Source: Flavobacteriales bacterium (GTDB lineage Bacteria; Bacteroidota; Bacteroidia; Flavobacteriales; PHOS-HE28). From it: a stretch of DNA of 10,663 bases. A program made the translations under genes and the position numbers. Location: assembly GCA_008016945.1 (NCBI GenBank), contig SSGN01000166.1, positions 1 to 10,663 of the forward strand. The letters are read 5' to 3'. The notes beneath the pieces were generated by a model. The model saw only the letters and a program-made list of their open reading frames with translations. It searched no databases and was not told the origin of the DNA. The first letter of the stretch is position 1. Each line of letters starts with the position of its first letter. Shown here piece by piece: positions 1 through 7,203 of this stretch.

Positions 1-1815
1 CAACAGCACCACTACGGCTGGGCGTGGTACCAGCGCAGCGTGATCGTTCCGGCGGAGTGGAAGGACAGGTATGTGATGCTCGAGTTCGGTGCGGTGAACC
101 ACAGCGCCATCGTGTACATCAATGGGAAGAAGGTTGGCGAACACCTGGGCGACGGCTTCAACAAGTTCTCCATCGCGTTGAACGGCAAGGTGCGCTATGG
201 CAAAGAGAACCTGCTCACCGTGCTGGTGAACAACGCCTACTCGGGCGACAAGCTGCCCCACGGCTCCTCCTTCGACTGGCCGAACGACGGCGGCATTATC
301 CGGCCCGTGCGCATGATCGTGGGCGGCAATCCGCATGTGCAGCACTTGAAGGCCACGCCCACCCTGCAACTCGCAGACAGCACGGGTCACTTGCGCCTGC
401 AAGCGGTCTTCGATCGTGCAAACGATATCCGCTTGGGTGTGCGCATCACGGAAGAGAACCAGCCCACGAACCAGGTGGTGCTGGAGCGGGATATTGTACC
501 CACATGGCAGGGCGCCGTAGCCACCATGGATCTGGACCTGGGCAGGGTGAAGCCCTGGCACTTCGATCGCCCGAACTTGTACCGGGTGGAAGTCGCGGTG
601 CGGAAGGGAGCGAATACCGTGGATGCGGTAACGACCAACGTGGGTTTCCGCACGGTGGAGATCCGCGATGGCCAGGTGCACCTGAACGGCGAAGCGGTGA
701 AGCTGATGGGCGTGGAGTGGACCGCGGGCTCCAGCCCCGACCACGGCTTCGCCGAGCCGGACAGCCTGATCCGCGCCATGGGCCGGCTGATGAAGGAGGT
801 GAACTGCATCTTCAGCCGCCAGCACTTCCAGCAGGGCGATGTGTTCTTCGACTTCTGCGATCGACACGGGATCCTGGTGCAGCAGGAGCTGCCGCTGTGG
901 GGGCCAGAAACGCCTGCCAACGACACCGCACAGGGCATCGCCATGCGGCAACTGGAGGCGATGATCGCGAACCTGGGATCGCACCCGAGCATCTTCGCCT
1001 GGGGCGTGGGCAACGAACTGCGCGCACGCGACCCGCGCATGTCGCGGATGATCAAGGCGCTGCTCGATCGCACCCGCGAGCTGGATTCCACGCGCTACGC
1101 CACCTACGTGAGCAACTCGCTCACCGAGTCCTATGCGGGCGAGCCCGGCTTCGTGCCCGATGCCGCCGCCCACGGCGATCTGCTGATGATGAACGAGTAC
1201 GGCGGCTCGTGGTGGGAGCTGCCCTCGGGCGCGGTGGGCCTGCACCTGGACAGCATCCACGCCACCTATCCCACGCTGCCCTTCTTCATCTCGGAGTTCG
1301 GCCTGTGCGAGCCCAATTTCGCCGGGGGCGATGCGCGCCGCATCCACGACCTCATCTACCACATGGCGCTCTACGAAAGCAAGCCCTACATCCAGGGCGC
1401 CATCTACTTCGATCTCACCGATTACCGCACGCACTACCCCGGAACGCCTGAGCCCGGTCGCTTCCGGCGGCGTGTGCATGGCGTGTACGACATGTACGGC
1501 AAGCCCAAGCCTTCCATGGAAGTGCTGCGCGACCTGTCCTCACCGATCGAGATCCACTCCCTGCGCGGCGGTGCACCCGGCAAGCGGAACGTGCTGCTCT
1601 TCGGCAACATCGGCCTGCCGCAGCACATCGCCAGCGGCTACGTGCTCTACCTGAGCGACAGTAGCGGCGAATGGCGCAACACCCGCGCCTACCCGCTGCC
1701 CGACATCCGCCCCGGCGAGCGCGTGGTGGTGGAGGTGGATGACTTGTATCAGGGCAAGGGCGTGGTCACCATCGTGCGGCCAACGGGCACGGTGGCGACA
1801 AGGAAGGGTTTCTGA
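1..1815 (+). CDS. Glycoside hydrolase family 2 protein (beta-galactosidase/beta-glucuronidase type), 5' end missing
   Basis: The reading frame is open from base 1 to the TGA at 1813-1815, giving 604 visible residues; the start lies outside the window. Visible residues 1-105 form the GH2 sugar-binding jelly roll (GWAWYQRS, then NDGGIIRPV). An Ig-like domain follows to about residue 220 and leads into a TIM barrel that ends near residue 510. Both catalytic glutamates of a retaining GH2 enzyme are present: Glu339 in WGVGNEL (acid/base) and Glu432 in ISEFG (nucleophile). A C-terminal Ig-like domain closes the protein. The enzyme should hydrolyse a terminal beta-linked sugar or uronic acid, but the substrate cannot be told from this sequence. 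Any signal peptide would be in the missing part. It converges on the metallophosphoesterase gene across 125 bases, so the two are not in one operon. The family is certain; the specificity is open. Confidence 0.93.
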   Translation, partial: QQHHYGWAWYQRSVIVPAEWKDRYVMLEFGAVNHSAIVYINGKKVGEHLGDGFNKFSIALNGKVRYGKENLLTVLVNNAYSGDKLPHGSSFDWPNDGGIIRPVRMIVGGNPHVQHLKATPTLQLADSTGHLRLQAVFDRANDIRLGVRITEENQPTNQVVLERDIVPTWQGAVATMDLDLGRVKPWHFDRPNLYRVEVAVRKGANTVDAVTTNVGFRTVEIRDGQVHLNGEAVKLMGVEWTAGSSPDHGFAEPDSLIRAMGRLMKEVNCIFSRQHFQQGDVFFDFCDRHGILVQQELPLWGPETPANDTAQGIAMRQLEAMIANLGSHPSIFAWGVGNELRARDPRMSRMIKALLDRTRELDSTRYATYVSNSLTESYAGEPGFVPDAAAHGDLLMMNEYGGSWWELPSGAVGLHLDSIHATYPTLPFFISEFGLCEPNFAGGDARRIHDLIYHMALYESKPYIQGAIYFDLTDYRTHYPGTPEPGRFRRRVHGVYDMYGKPKPSMEVLRDLSSPIEIHSLRGGAPGKRNVLLFGNIGLPQHIASGYVLYLSDSSGEWRNTRAYPLPDIRPGERVVVEVDDLYQGKGVVTIVRPTGTVATRKGF

Positions 1816-1940
1816 TCGGGCGCCGTGAATGATCGACGGGTACGGTGCTCTGCATGCGCTCAGTACGCACCACGCCACCTTGCGGATCACGTACCATGCG
1901 TTGTCCAACGGGTCGGCCAGCACTCTAACCGTGTGGTCGA

Positions 1941-4769
1941 TCAGGGCAGTTGCTCCAGTCGGGTTGCCGTGGGCACCGTTCCACCGACGGTCTGCAGGAC
2001 AGGATCGCGGTCGTTCTGCACACCGGTGTATTTCACCGTGCCGTTCAGGTTCACATCCTCGGGATAGTATCCGTTCACGGTCGCGGTAGCCACTGTACCC
2101 CCGATGCGCACCAGGATGGGGTCGCGATCGTTGTTCGTCCCTGTATAGGTCACCTTGTTGTTCGGCCGAACGTTGCCGTTCCACTGCACACGCACTCCAT
2201 TGGTCGTTCGCATGGCATCGGTTCCGAAGAGCGGTAGCCCAGGGTCGGTGAAGTCGATCACCCCCAGTCCGTTGGCGAGCGCGATCGGCTGAGCGGTCAT
2301 GGCCCCGAGGTGATTGCGATGCCGCACGGCCACGTGGTATTCGCCGGGTTCGGCGGTGATGCGCGGCACTGAGCTGCCATCCAGACCCACCACATCGCCA
2401 CCGCGCTGAAGCAGGCAGCTCATGGTGGAGGCCACGATCGATGGATCCACGGGATCGCGCAATTCCACGAGCACCCAATCCACAATGGCGAGCAGCCCTG
2501 TGGCTTGCAGGACGGACGGAGTGATCGTTTCACCTCCGCCCTCGCCGGCGTGCGTGAAGCCCGCGGCAGTGAAGGGCTCGGTGAGCGGGATGATCCCTTG
2601 CACGCGCAAGCTGTCGTGCATGATCCCGGTCCCTGGCACATAGGGTCCCTCCAGGAAGGTCTTCAACGGCACGCTCACTCGCGGTAAGGAACAGCTGCTA
2701 CCGCTGAGGTTGAGGCGCACGCTCAGATCATCGAAGTAGCTGTCGTTGTCGGTCCCCACGTCGCGCGTACCCATGAGGATCGCACGGACCGTGCGCGTGC
2801 CCACGGGGATCGGTGCATCGAGCTGGATGTTCGTCCATGTGCCGGTGAAGCTGCCGATGGTGTCCGTGCCGCCGATCACGTTGTTGCCCGCATCGCGGAA
2901 CTGCAGTGCCATCTCCGGTCGGTCGCCACCCTGCCAGTTGGCGAACCATCCACCGAAACGCGAGGTGGCTGATCCGGCATCGATCGCAGTGGCGTGGGCC
3001 GTAACGTCGATGTCCTGGTAGGCCACGGCATACACGTTCTCCACGCAGAGCGCGCCAACCGCAAAGTATCTGGTGCCACCATGCGGTGACGTGCCGTTGC
3101 ACTCCCCAACGGTAAGCGATTCGATCACGCCCGTCTCCTGCACCCAGTTCGCGATCCCGCTCTCCGCGCCCGCGTTCATCAGGAGGTTCGGGCCCAGCCC
3201 GCTGTTGCCAGTGGTGAAGGTGACCGGCGTGCTCCATGCGCTCCAGCCGAGGCCCTTGTCGCGGTAACGCACCCGCCAACAGTACTGAGTATTGGGCTGC
3301 AAGCCGCCCACGGTCTCATCGGTGAGGTCGTCCCCGGCCTGCGTGTCTTGCTCGTAGTAGAGGTTCTGGTATTGCTTCCAGCTGTCCACCACCGGACTTG
3401 TCCAGTCGCCGCAGGTGGTGCTCACCTGCCAATGCGTGGACCCATGTCCTTCGCCGTCGGGATCGAAGAAGGCGTCCGCCTGAAGTACCAGGCAATCGGG
3501 ATCCACCATGTCGCCGTTCACCGGGAAGAGGGCCTGCGGCTGGAAGGGCGCGTTGTTGTTCTTCTTGATCGTGACCAGGTCCTCCAGCGTGTTCGCATGC
3601 GGGTTCGCGGCATCGCCGATGCTGTAGCGCTTCACGGTGAACTGCGGATCGGCACCTGCCTGCGCCTGCACCAGCACCCATCCGTATTCATCCTGGCTGA
3701 TCGTGTACTCAGGATAGTCGATCTGCGCGAACTCGCCCCAGTAGTCGATGTTGCCGCCGGCGGTGGCCACGTTCACCATCAGGTGCGTGTGGTCGCGGCT
3801 CTGGCCCCGCGAGTAAGCGTGTGTGTGACCGAAGAAATGCACGCTCGGCTTGCCGGTGGTGGTGCTGAAGTTCTCCAGCCGCGTGATGATGTCGCCGGTG
3901 TAGTCGGTGTTTCCGTCGATCCAAAGCTCGCTGTGGTGCGGGTGGTGCATTTGCGCGAACACGAAATCGATGTTCGGGTCGGACGCCGCGGAGGCGAGCA
4001 CACCATCGAGCCAATCCAACTGGGCCTGTATGCGGTACGGCGTGTTGCTGTCCATGCCGATGATCCGCACATTGCTGTGATCCTTGTACCACCAATGTTC
4101 CACGTAGCCCGGCGTGCCGTTCGCGGGCAGGGTGAAGTACTTGAAATAGGTGGCCGAGTTGTTCTCATGGTTCCCGATGGCGGGATACACCGGCACGTAG
4201 CTGAACAGCGGGTTGGCGGGATCGAAGAAGGTGGTTTCCCATTGCGAATACACGGTGCCGTTCTCCACCAGGTCGCCCGGGATGATCACCATGCTCATCT
4301 CCTCGCTCAGGTCCGGCCCAAGGCTGTCGTTCACCAGTTCGATCACGCCATTGTGCACCACCTCCCAGAACTTGTTCGGCTGGCCCGCATCCTGCTGCAT
4401 ATCGCTCATGGCGCAGATGTTCGTGGGCGCTTCGGCCGTTGGCAGTGCCGGGGTGCGGAACCAGTAGGCGGGGGAGTAGGCACTGCCCGTCTTCGCCCGG
4501 TAGTAGTACCGCGTGGCCGACGTGAGCCCCGTGAGCACGGTGGTGTGGATCTGTGAAGCGCCGTTGCCCACCACGGCGGTACCACTTGCTGTGCTGCCCA
4601 GTGATGGGGTGAGCCCGTATTCCACCGTGCTTTCGGTACCGGAGCTGCTCTCCCACATCACGGTCATGCTGGTCGGTGAAGCGTCCTGCAGATAGGGTTG
4701 AACGACGATGGTCTGCGCGGAGGTCCCCAGACCCAAGACACAGCATATGAGGAGCAACGGAGTCTTCAT
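1941..4769 (-). CDS. Exported metallophosphoesterase with purple-acid-phosphatase N-domain and dockerin-like C-terminal tail
   Basis: The product has 942 residues. I chose the ATG at 4769 because it begins a clean signal peptide (MKTPLLLICCVLGLGTSA, cleavage before QT); an in-frame ATG seven codons upstream would spoil it. Residues 20-108 are the fibronectin-like N-domain of purple acid phosphatases. Residues 115-385 are a calcineurin-like phosphoesterase with metal-ligand motifs Asp123 (DMQ), GD (Asp166), GNHE (200-202), MHHPHH (274-279) and GHTH (314-317). An Fn3-like domain follows at about 408-525 (WRVRYRDKGLGWSAWS), then a jelly-roll module (about 530-690) and a conserved module ending in two related repeats and the terminal residues EQLP. 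It probably hydrolyses phosphate esters outside the cytoplasm; the substrate is unknown. The usual type IX sorting domain is absent. From memory, this C-terminal module recurs on exported proteins of Flavobacteriales-like genomes. Confidence 0.9.
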   Translation of the reverse strand: MKTPLLLICCVLGLGTSAQTIVVQPYLQDASPTSMTVMWESSSGTESTVEYGLTPSLGSTASGTAVVGNGASQIHTTVLTGLTSATRYYYRAKTGSAYSPAYWFRTPALPTAEAPTNICAMSDMQQDAGQPNKFWEVVHNGVIELVNDSLGPDLSEEMSMVIIPGDLVENGTVYSQWETTFFDPANPLFSYVPVYPAIGNHENNSATYFKYFTLPANGTPGYVEHWWYKDHSNVRIIGMDSNTPYRIQAQLDWLDGVLASAASDPNIDFVFAQMHHPHHSELWIDGNTDYTGDIITRLENFSTTTGKPSVHFFGHTHAYSRGQSRDHTHLMVNVATAGGNIDYWGEFAQIDYPEYTISQDEYGWVLVQAQAGADPQFTVKRYSIGDAANPHANTLEDLVTIKKNNNAPFQPQALFPVNGDMVDPDCLVLQADAFFDPDGEGHGSTHWQVSTTCGDWTSPVVDSWKQYQNLYYEQDTQAGDDLTDETVGGLQPNTQYCWRVRYRDKGLGWSAWSTPVTFTTGNSGLGPNLLMNAGAESGIANWVQETGVIESLTVGECNGTSPHGGTRYFAVGALCVENVYAVAYQDIDVTAHATAIDAGSATSRFGGWFANWQGGDRPEMALQFRDAGNNVIGGTDTIGSFTGTWTNIQLDAPIPVGTRTVRAILMGTRDVGTDNDSYFDDLSVRLNLSGSSCSLPRVSVPLKTFLEGPYVPGTGIMHDSLRVQGIIPLTEPFTAAGFTHAGEGGGETITPSVLQATGLLAIVDWVLVELRDPVDPSIVASTMSCLLQRGGDVVGLDGSSVPRITAEPGEYHVAVRHRNHLGAMTAQPIALANGLGVIDFTDPGLPLFGTDAMRTTNGVRVQWNGNVRPNNKVTYTGTNNDRDPILVRIGGTVATATVNGYYPEDVNLNGTVKYTGVQNDRDPVLQTVGGTVPTATRLEQLP
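1944..2153 (-). repeat. Two 30-39 residue dockerin-like repeats at the C-terminus of the metallophosphoesterase
   Basis: Repeat 1 is encoded from 2153 down to 2037 and repeat 2 from 2036 down to 1944. Both contain the pattern YTG-x-x-NDRDP-[IV]-L followed by GGTV and TAT. The stretch linking them, DVNLNGTV, resembles the calcium loop of dockerin type I repeats (D-x-N-x-[ND]-G), but the second half of the loop does not match the dockerin consensus. The repetition is seen directly; calcium binding or an anchoring role is inference. Confidence 0.7.
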
Positions 4770-4786
4770 GGCAAGCATGTCAGCAG

Positions 4787-4794
4787 CCAAAATA
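4787..4794 (-). promoter_or_regulatory. Possible -7 promoter element of the metallophosphoesterase gene
   Basis: TATTTTGG on the minus strand differs from the Bacteroidota -7 consensus TAnnTTTG at one of six fixed positions. It lies 17 bases before the chosen ATG at 4769, which would give a leader of about 10 bases. No well-spaced TTG -33 element accompanies it, so this is only a candidate. In the rest of the 225-base gap (4770-4994) I see no gene. Confidence 0.3.
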
Positions 4795-4994
4795 GGGGGT
4801 GTGGTCCAACCACGACCCGTTCAATGTCAGCTCCACGATGATCGGGGCGATGGTGCTGCAATGCCACTGCCCGACAACAAGACCAGCCACATTCCCTTCA
4901 AGGTGATCGTTCCAAGCGCAACATCGACGATGGCGAGTACGGACAAACTCGGTCGAAGAGCGCTCGCCGCGACGTATCGGGCCGCGCTCACCGT

Positions 4995-6404
4995 TCACTC
5001 AACCTCGTCCCCGTCCGGCTTCCCCAGCTCCGCGAACTTCGCGGCCATGGTGGGGTTCTTGCGCGTGAGCTTCTTGATCGTCACGTCCTGGGCCTTGTCG
5101 TTCGCCAGGCGCAGGTTGCGGTCCGTGCCCAGCAGCGCCTCCTTGGTCTTCTGCAGGTGGTCGATGGACTTGTCGATCTCCGCGATCGCGGTCTTGAATT
5201 TCTCAGAGGCGAGGCGGAAGTTGTTCCCAAAAGCGCTCTTGAACGACTCCAGCTGATCCTCGAAATTGGTGATGTCGATGTTCTGCGCCTTTACCAGGGC
5301 CAGCTCGTTCTTGTACTGCAGTGCGTTCTGGGCGGCGTTGCGCAACAGCGTGATGATGGGGATGAAGAACTGCGGCCGCACCACGTACATCTTCGGGAAG
5401 CGGTGCGACACGTCCACGATGCCGCCGTTGTACAGCTCGTTCTCCGGCTCCAGCAGCGAGACCAGCACTGCGTATTCGCAGCCCTTCTCGGTGCGGTCCT
5501 TGTCCAGCTCCTTCAGGAAATCCTCGTTCCGCTTCTTGGTGGCGGTGGCGTCGCTCTCGTTCTTCATCTCGAACATGATCGAGACGATCTCGGTGCCGGC
5601 CTCGTCGGTGTCGCGGAAGATGAAGTCACCCTTGCTGCCGGTGCGTGCGTCGTTGTCCTTCTCGAAGTAGGCCCGCGGGAAGGCCGTGGCACGGATCCGG
5701 TTGAACTCCACCTCGCAGTGCTGCTCCAGCGTTTCGCCCACCATCTTCGTGGAGAGCTTCGCCTTCATGTCCTTCAGGCGCTCGATGGTGTCCTCGCGGT
5801 CCTTGATCCGCGTTTCGTACTTGTCCTTGAGCGCCTTTTCCGCGAGCTCCTTCTCCAGCGCCGCACGTTCCAGTCCGCTGCGCAGCTCGTTGCGTTCCTT
5901 CTCCACGGCGTTCACGGCCTCGTTCACGGCGAGCTTCTGCGCCACGGCCGCCTCATTCAGCTTCGCCTTCAACTCGTTGATCTCCGCATCCTTGCTCGCG
6001 GCCATCCGCTGCACCTCGTTCGTGCGCGCCTCCTCGGCCAGTTTCATGGCGGCGTCCCGGGCCTCCTTCATCCGCTGCACCTCGTTGGCCAGCCCGTCGC
6101 GCTCCTTCTCCACCGCACCGAGCGCCTCCTTCAGCGCCAATTGGCTGTTCGTTCCGGCGGCGTTCAGCTCGGCCTTCAATCGTTCGATCTCGGCATCCTT
6201 CCGGGCGGCCTCCTTCTCCAACTGGCCGCTCACCCGGGCCTCGGCGAGCGCGATGGCCGTCGTCTTCTCCTTCTCGGCAAGTTCCAACCGCTCGTGCAGC
6301 GTTTTCTCGAACTCGCGGTCGCGTACCTGCTTCAGGATGTCGGCGTAGCCCGCCTCATCGACCTTGAAGGCCTTGTGGCAATGCGGGCAGATGATCTCGT
6401 TCAT
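4995..6404 (-). CDS. DUF2130 family coiled-coil protein with PD-(D/E)XK-like nuclease motif
   Basis: The product has 469 residues and starts [13 protein letters not shown], with a CPHC knuckle at residues 6-9 as is typical of DUF2130 proteins. Residues 30 to about 215 are a charged, Ala/Glu/Lys-rich coiled coil, part of which is a tandem duplication: the blocks starting KDAEIERLK (69) and KDAEINELK (138) are 69 residues apart, and each ends in an AVEKER segment. Residues 220-360 are the globular core ([29 protein letters not shown]). Asp260 followed by Glu279-x-Lys281 fits the PD-(D/E)XK nuclease active site, with Glu224 in a preceding helix. The family has no established function. Nuclease activity is inferred from the motif, and a role in DNA handling or defence is a guess. 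The protein should be cytoplasmic, as there is no signal peptide or membrane segment. It lies 93 bases downstream of the PIN gene on the same strand. Confidence 0.88.
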   Translation of the reverse strand: MNEIICPHCHKAFKVDEAGYADILKQVRDREFEKTLHERLELAEKEKTTAIALAEARVSGQLEKEAARKDAEIERLKAELNAAGTNSQLALKEALGAVEKERDGLANEVQRMKEARDAAMKLAEEARTNEVQRMAASKDAEINELKAKLNEAAVAQKLAVNEAVNAVEKERNELRSGLERAALEKELAEKALKDKYETRIKDREDTIERLKDMKAKLSTKMVGETLEQHCEVEFNRIRATAFPRAYFEKDNDARTGSKGDFIFRDTDEAGTEIVSIMFEMKNESDATATKKRNEDFLKELDKDRTEKGCEYAVLVSLLEPENELYNGGIVDVSHRFPKMYVVRPQFFIPIITLLRNAAQNALQYKNELALVKAQNIDITNFEDQLESFKSAFGNNFRLASEKFKTAIAEIDKSIDHLQKTKEALLGTDRNLRLANDKAQDVTIKKLTRKNPTMAAKFAELGKPDGDEVE

Positions 6405-6453
6405 GGGGATGTACCGGCCTTTCCGGTGGTGGGAATGATCGTGGTGGCGGTGC

Positions 6454-6473
6454 GGTCCGCCCTGGAACGGACC
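6454..6473 (-). terminator. Small hairpin downstream of the PIN gene
   Basis: GGTCCG and CGGACC form a perfect 6-bp stem around an 8-base loop, 24 bases beyond the PIN stop codon and about 50 bases before the DUF2130 start. No U-run follows on the minus strand, so intrinsic termination is doubtful. It could equally be a transcript-end stabiliser or chance. Confidence 0.25.
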
Positions 6474-6497
6474 ATGTGGACTTCAAAGGTCGGTCAC

Positions 6498-6866
6498 TCA
6501 CACAAGTCGCACCTCCACCTGTTCGGCGATCCGGTTGAAGCCCTTGTCCCGGGTCAGCAGAGGCGCCTTCAAGTGCCGGGCCGTGGCGGCGATGATCGCG
6601 TCGGGCAGCTTCAGTTTGTGGTTTCGCTTGAGAAGGGCCGCGAGGTCCCGAATGGAGTCGCTGATCCCGGTCGAGTAGAATTCCCGAAGGAAAGCGTGTG
6701 CGTCCGGCATGCGTTCCTCGCTCATGCCCGGCCAAGCGAGGAACTCGATCTCCGTGATGATGGAGATGTGGGCTTCGAAGCCCTCGATCCGCGCGGCGAC
6801 CTCCGGAACACCTTTCGCGTAGTCCACGAGTGCGCTGGTGTCAACAACGATGCGCTCACCATTCAT
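6498..6866 (-). CDS. PIN-domain ribonuclease, VapC-like toxin
   Basis: The product has 122 residues, the usual length for VapC-type PIN toxins. I chose the ATG at 6866 because MNGERIVVDTSALVDY places the first PIN acidic residue (Asp9) at the normal distance from the start; the longer upstream reading is implausible. The acidic active-site set is complete: Asp9 (VVDTSAL), Glu41 (ITEIEF), Asp89 (LPDAIIAATA) and Asp107 (LLTRDKGF). PIN proteins of this type are Mg-dependent RNases that cut tRNA or rRNA and arrest growth. The start codon overlaps the end of the preceding small gene by 11 bases, the coupled antitoxin-then-toxin order typical of such pairs. The RNA target cannot be predicted. Confidence 0.9.
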   Translation of the reverse strand: MNGERIVVDTSALVDYAKGVPEVAARIEGFEAHISIITEIEFLAWPGMSEERMPDAHAFLREFYSTGISDSIRDLAALLKRNHKLKLPDAIIAATARHLKAPLLTRDKGFNRIAEQVEVRLV

Positions 6867-7089
6867 TCCGCAACTGTCGTTGGATGCGCAGCGTGGGTCC
6901 GGCCAGTTCCGGGAAAGCACCGAACCACTTCCTGCCCTTGAATTCTCTGCTGGGCGGCTGTCCCGCTTTTGTGCGCGATGAACGAGTGCTCTTCACACGG
7001 ACCTGCTTGGTACCCGTCGTGCGTTTCTTGGGCGCAACGCGCACCCGCGCAGTTGATGCGTTCACCGGCTTGTTCTTCTTCCTGGCCAT
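6856..7089 (-). CDS. Small basic protein, probable antitoxin of the PIN toxin
   Basis: The product has 77 residues. Translation from the ATG at 7089 gives an extremely basic N-terminal half (15 Lys/Arg in residues 3-41, with KK, PKK and SRTK patches and no hydrophobic core), followed by a short ordered-looking tail, FKGRKWFGAFPELAGPTL, ending in LRNEW. It overlaps the PIN start by 11 bases, so translation is probably coupled. Position, size and overlap make it the likely antitoxin. The tail would wrap the PIN domain, as the C-termini of VapB-type antitoxins do, and the basic half would bind DNA or RNA. I recognise no known DNA-binding fold (no ribbon-helix-helix, AbrB or Phd pattern). A later start that would remove the basic half cannot be excluded. 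Confidence 0.65.
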   Translation of the reverse strand: MARKKNKPVNASTARVRVAPKKRTTGTKQVRVKSTRSSRTKAGQPPSREFKGRKWFGAFPELAGPTLRIQRQLRNEW

Positions 7090-7203
7090 GGTGAAGCGAA
7101 GTTAACGCATCGCGAAAGTCAGAGCCTTCAAATCGAGTGGTTCCCTGTGCGGGTGGGAGATGGCGATGGTCGTTAGCACGGTGTGCCCAGCACCCGCCCA
7201 TGC

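Noticed and set aside
24..1451. 475-codon open frame overlapping the GH2 gene
   Set aside because: A +1 frame shadow of the GH2 gene, Arg/Pro/His/Gly-rich and with no domain; the GH2 frame has complete catalytic motifs.
1830..1943. 8-bp inverted repeat (TGATCGAC at 1830-1837, GTCGATCA at 1936-1943) across the convergent intergenic gap as a terminator or site
   Set aside because: The arms are about 98 bases apart, one overlaps a stop codon, there is no T-run, and an 8-bp match in a gap this size is not rare.
3348..4556. 402-codon open frame on the plus strand opposite the metallophosphoesterase
   Set aside because: It is antisense to a gene with clear domain motifs throughout. Its translation is Val/Arg/His-rich without family features, as expected from codon bias in GC-rich DNA.
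5157..6941. 594-codon open frame on the plus strand
   Set aside because: It runs antisense through both the DUF2130 and PIN genes. The translation is Leu/Val/Arg-rich low-complexity shadow of a coiled coil.
7129..7136. TCGATTTG as a -7 promoter element for the PIN antitoxin-toxin pair
   Set aside because: It misses the A of TAnnTTTG and has no spaced TTG upstream, so I did not annotate it.
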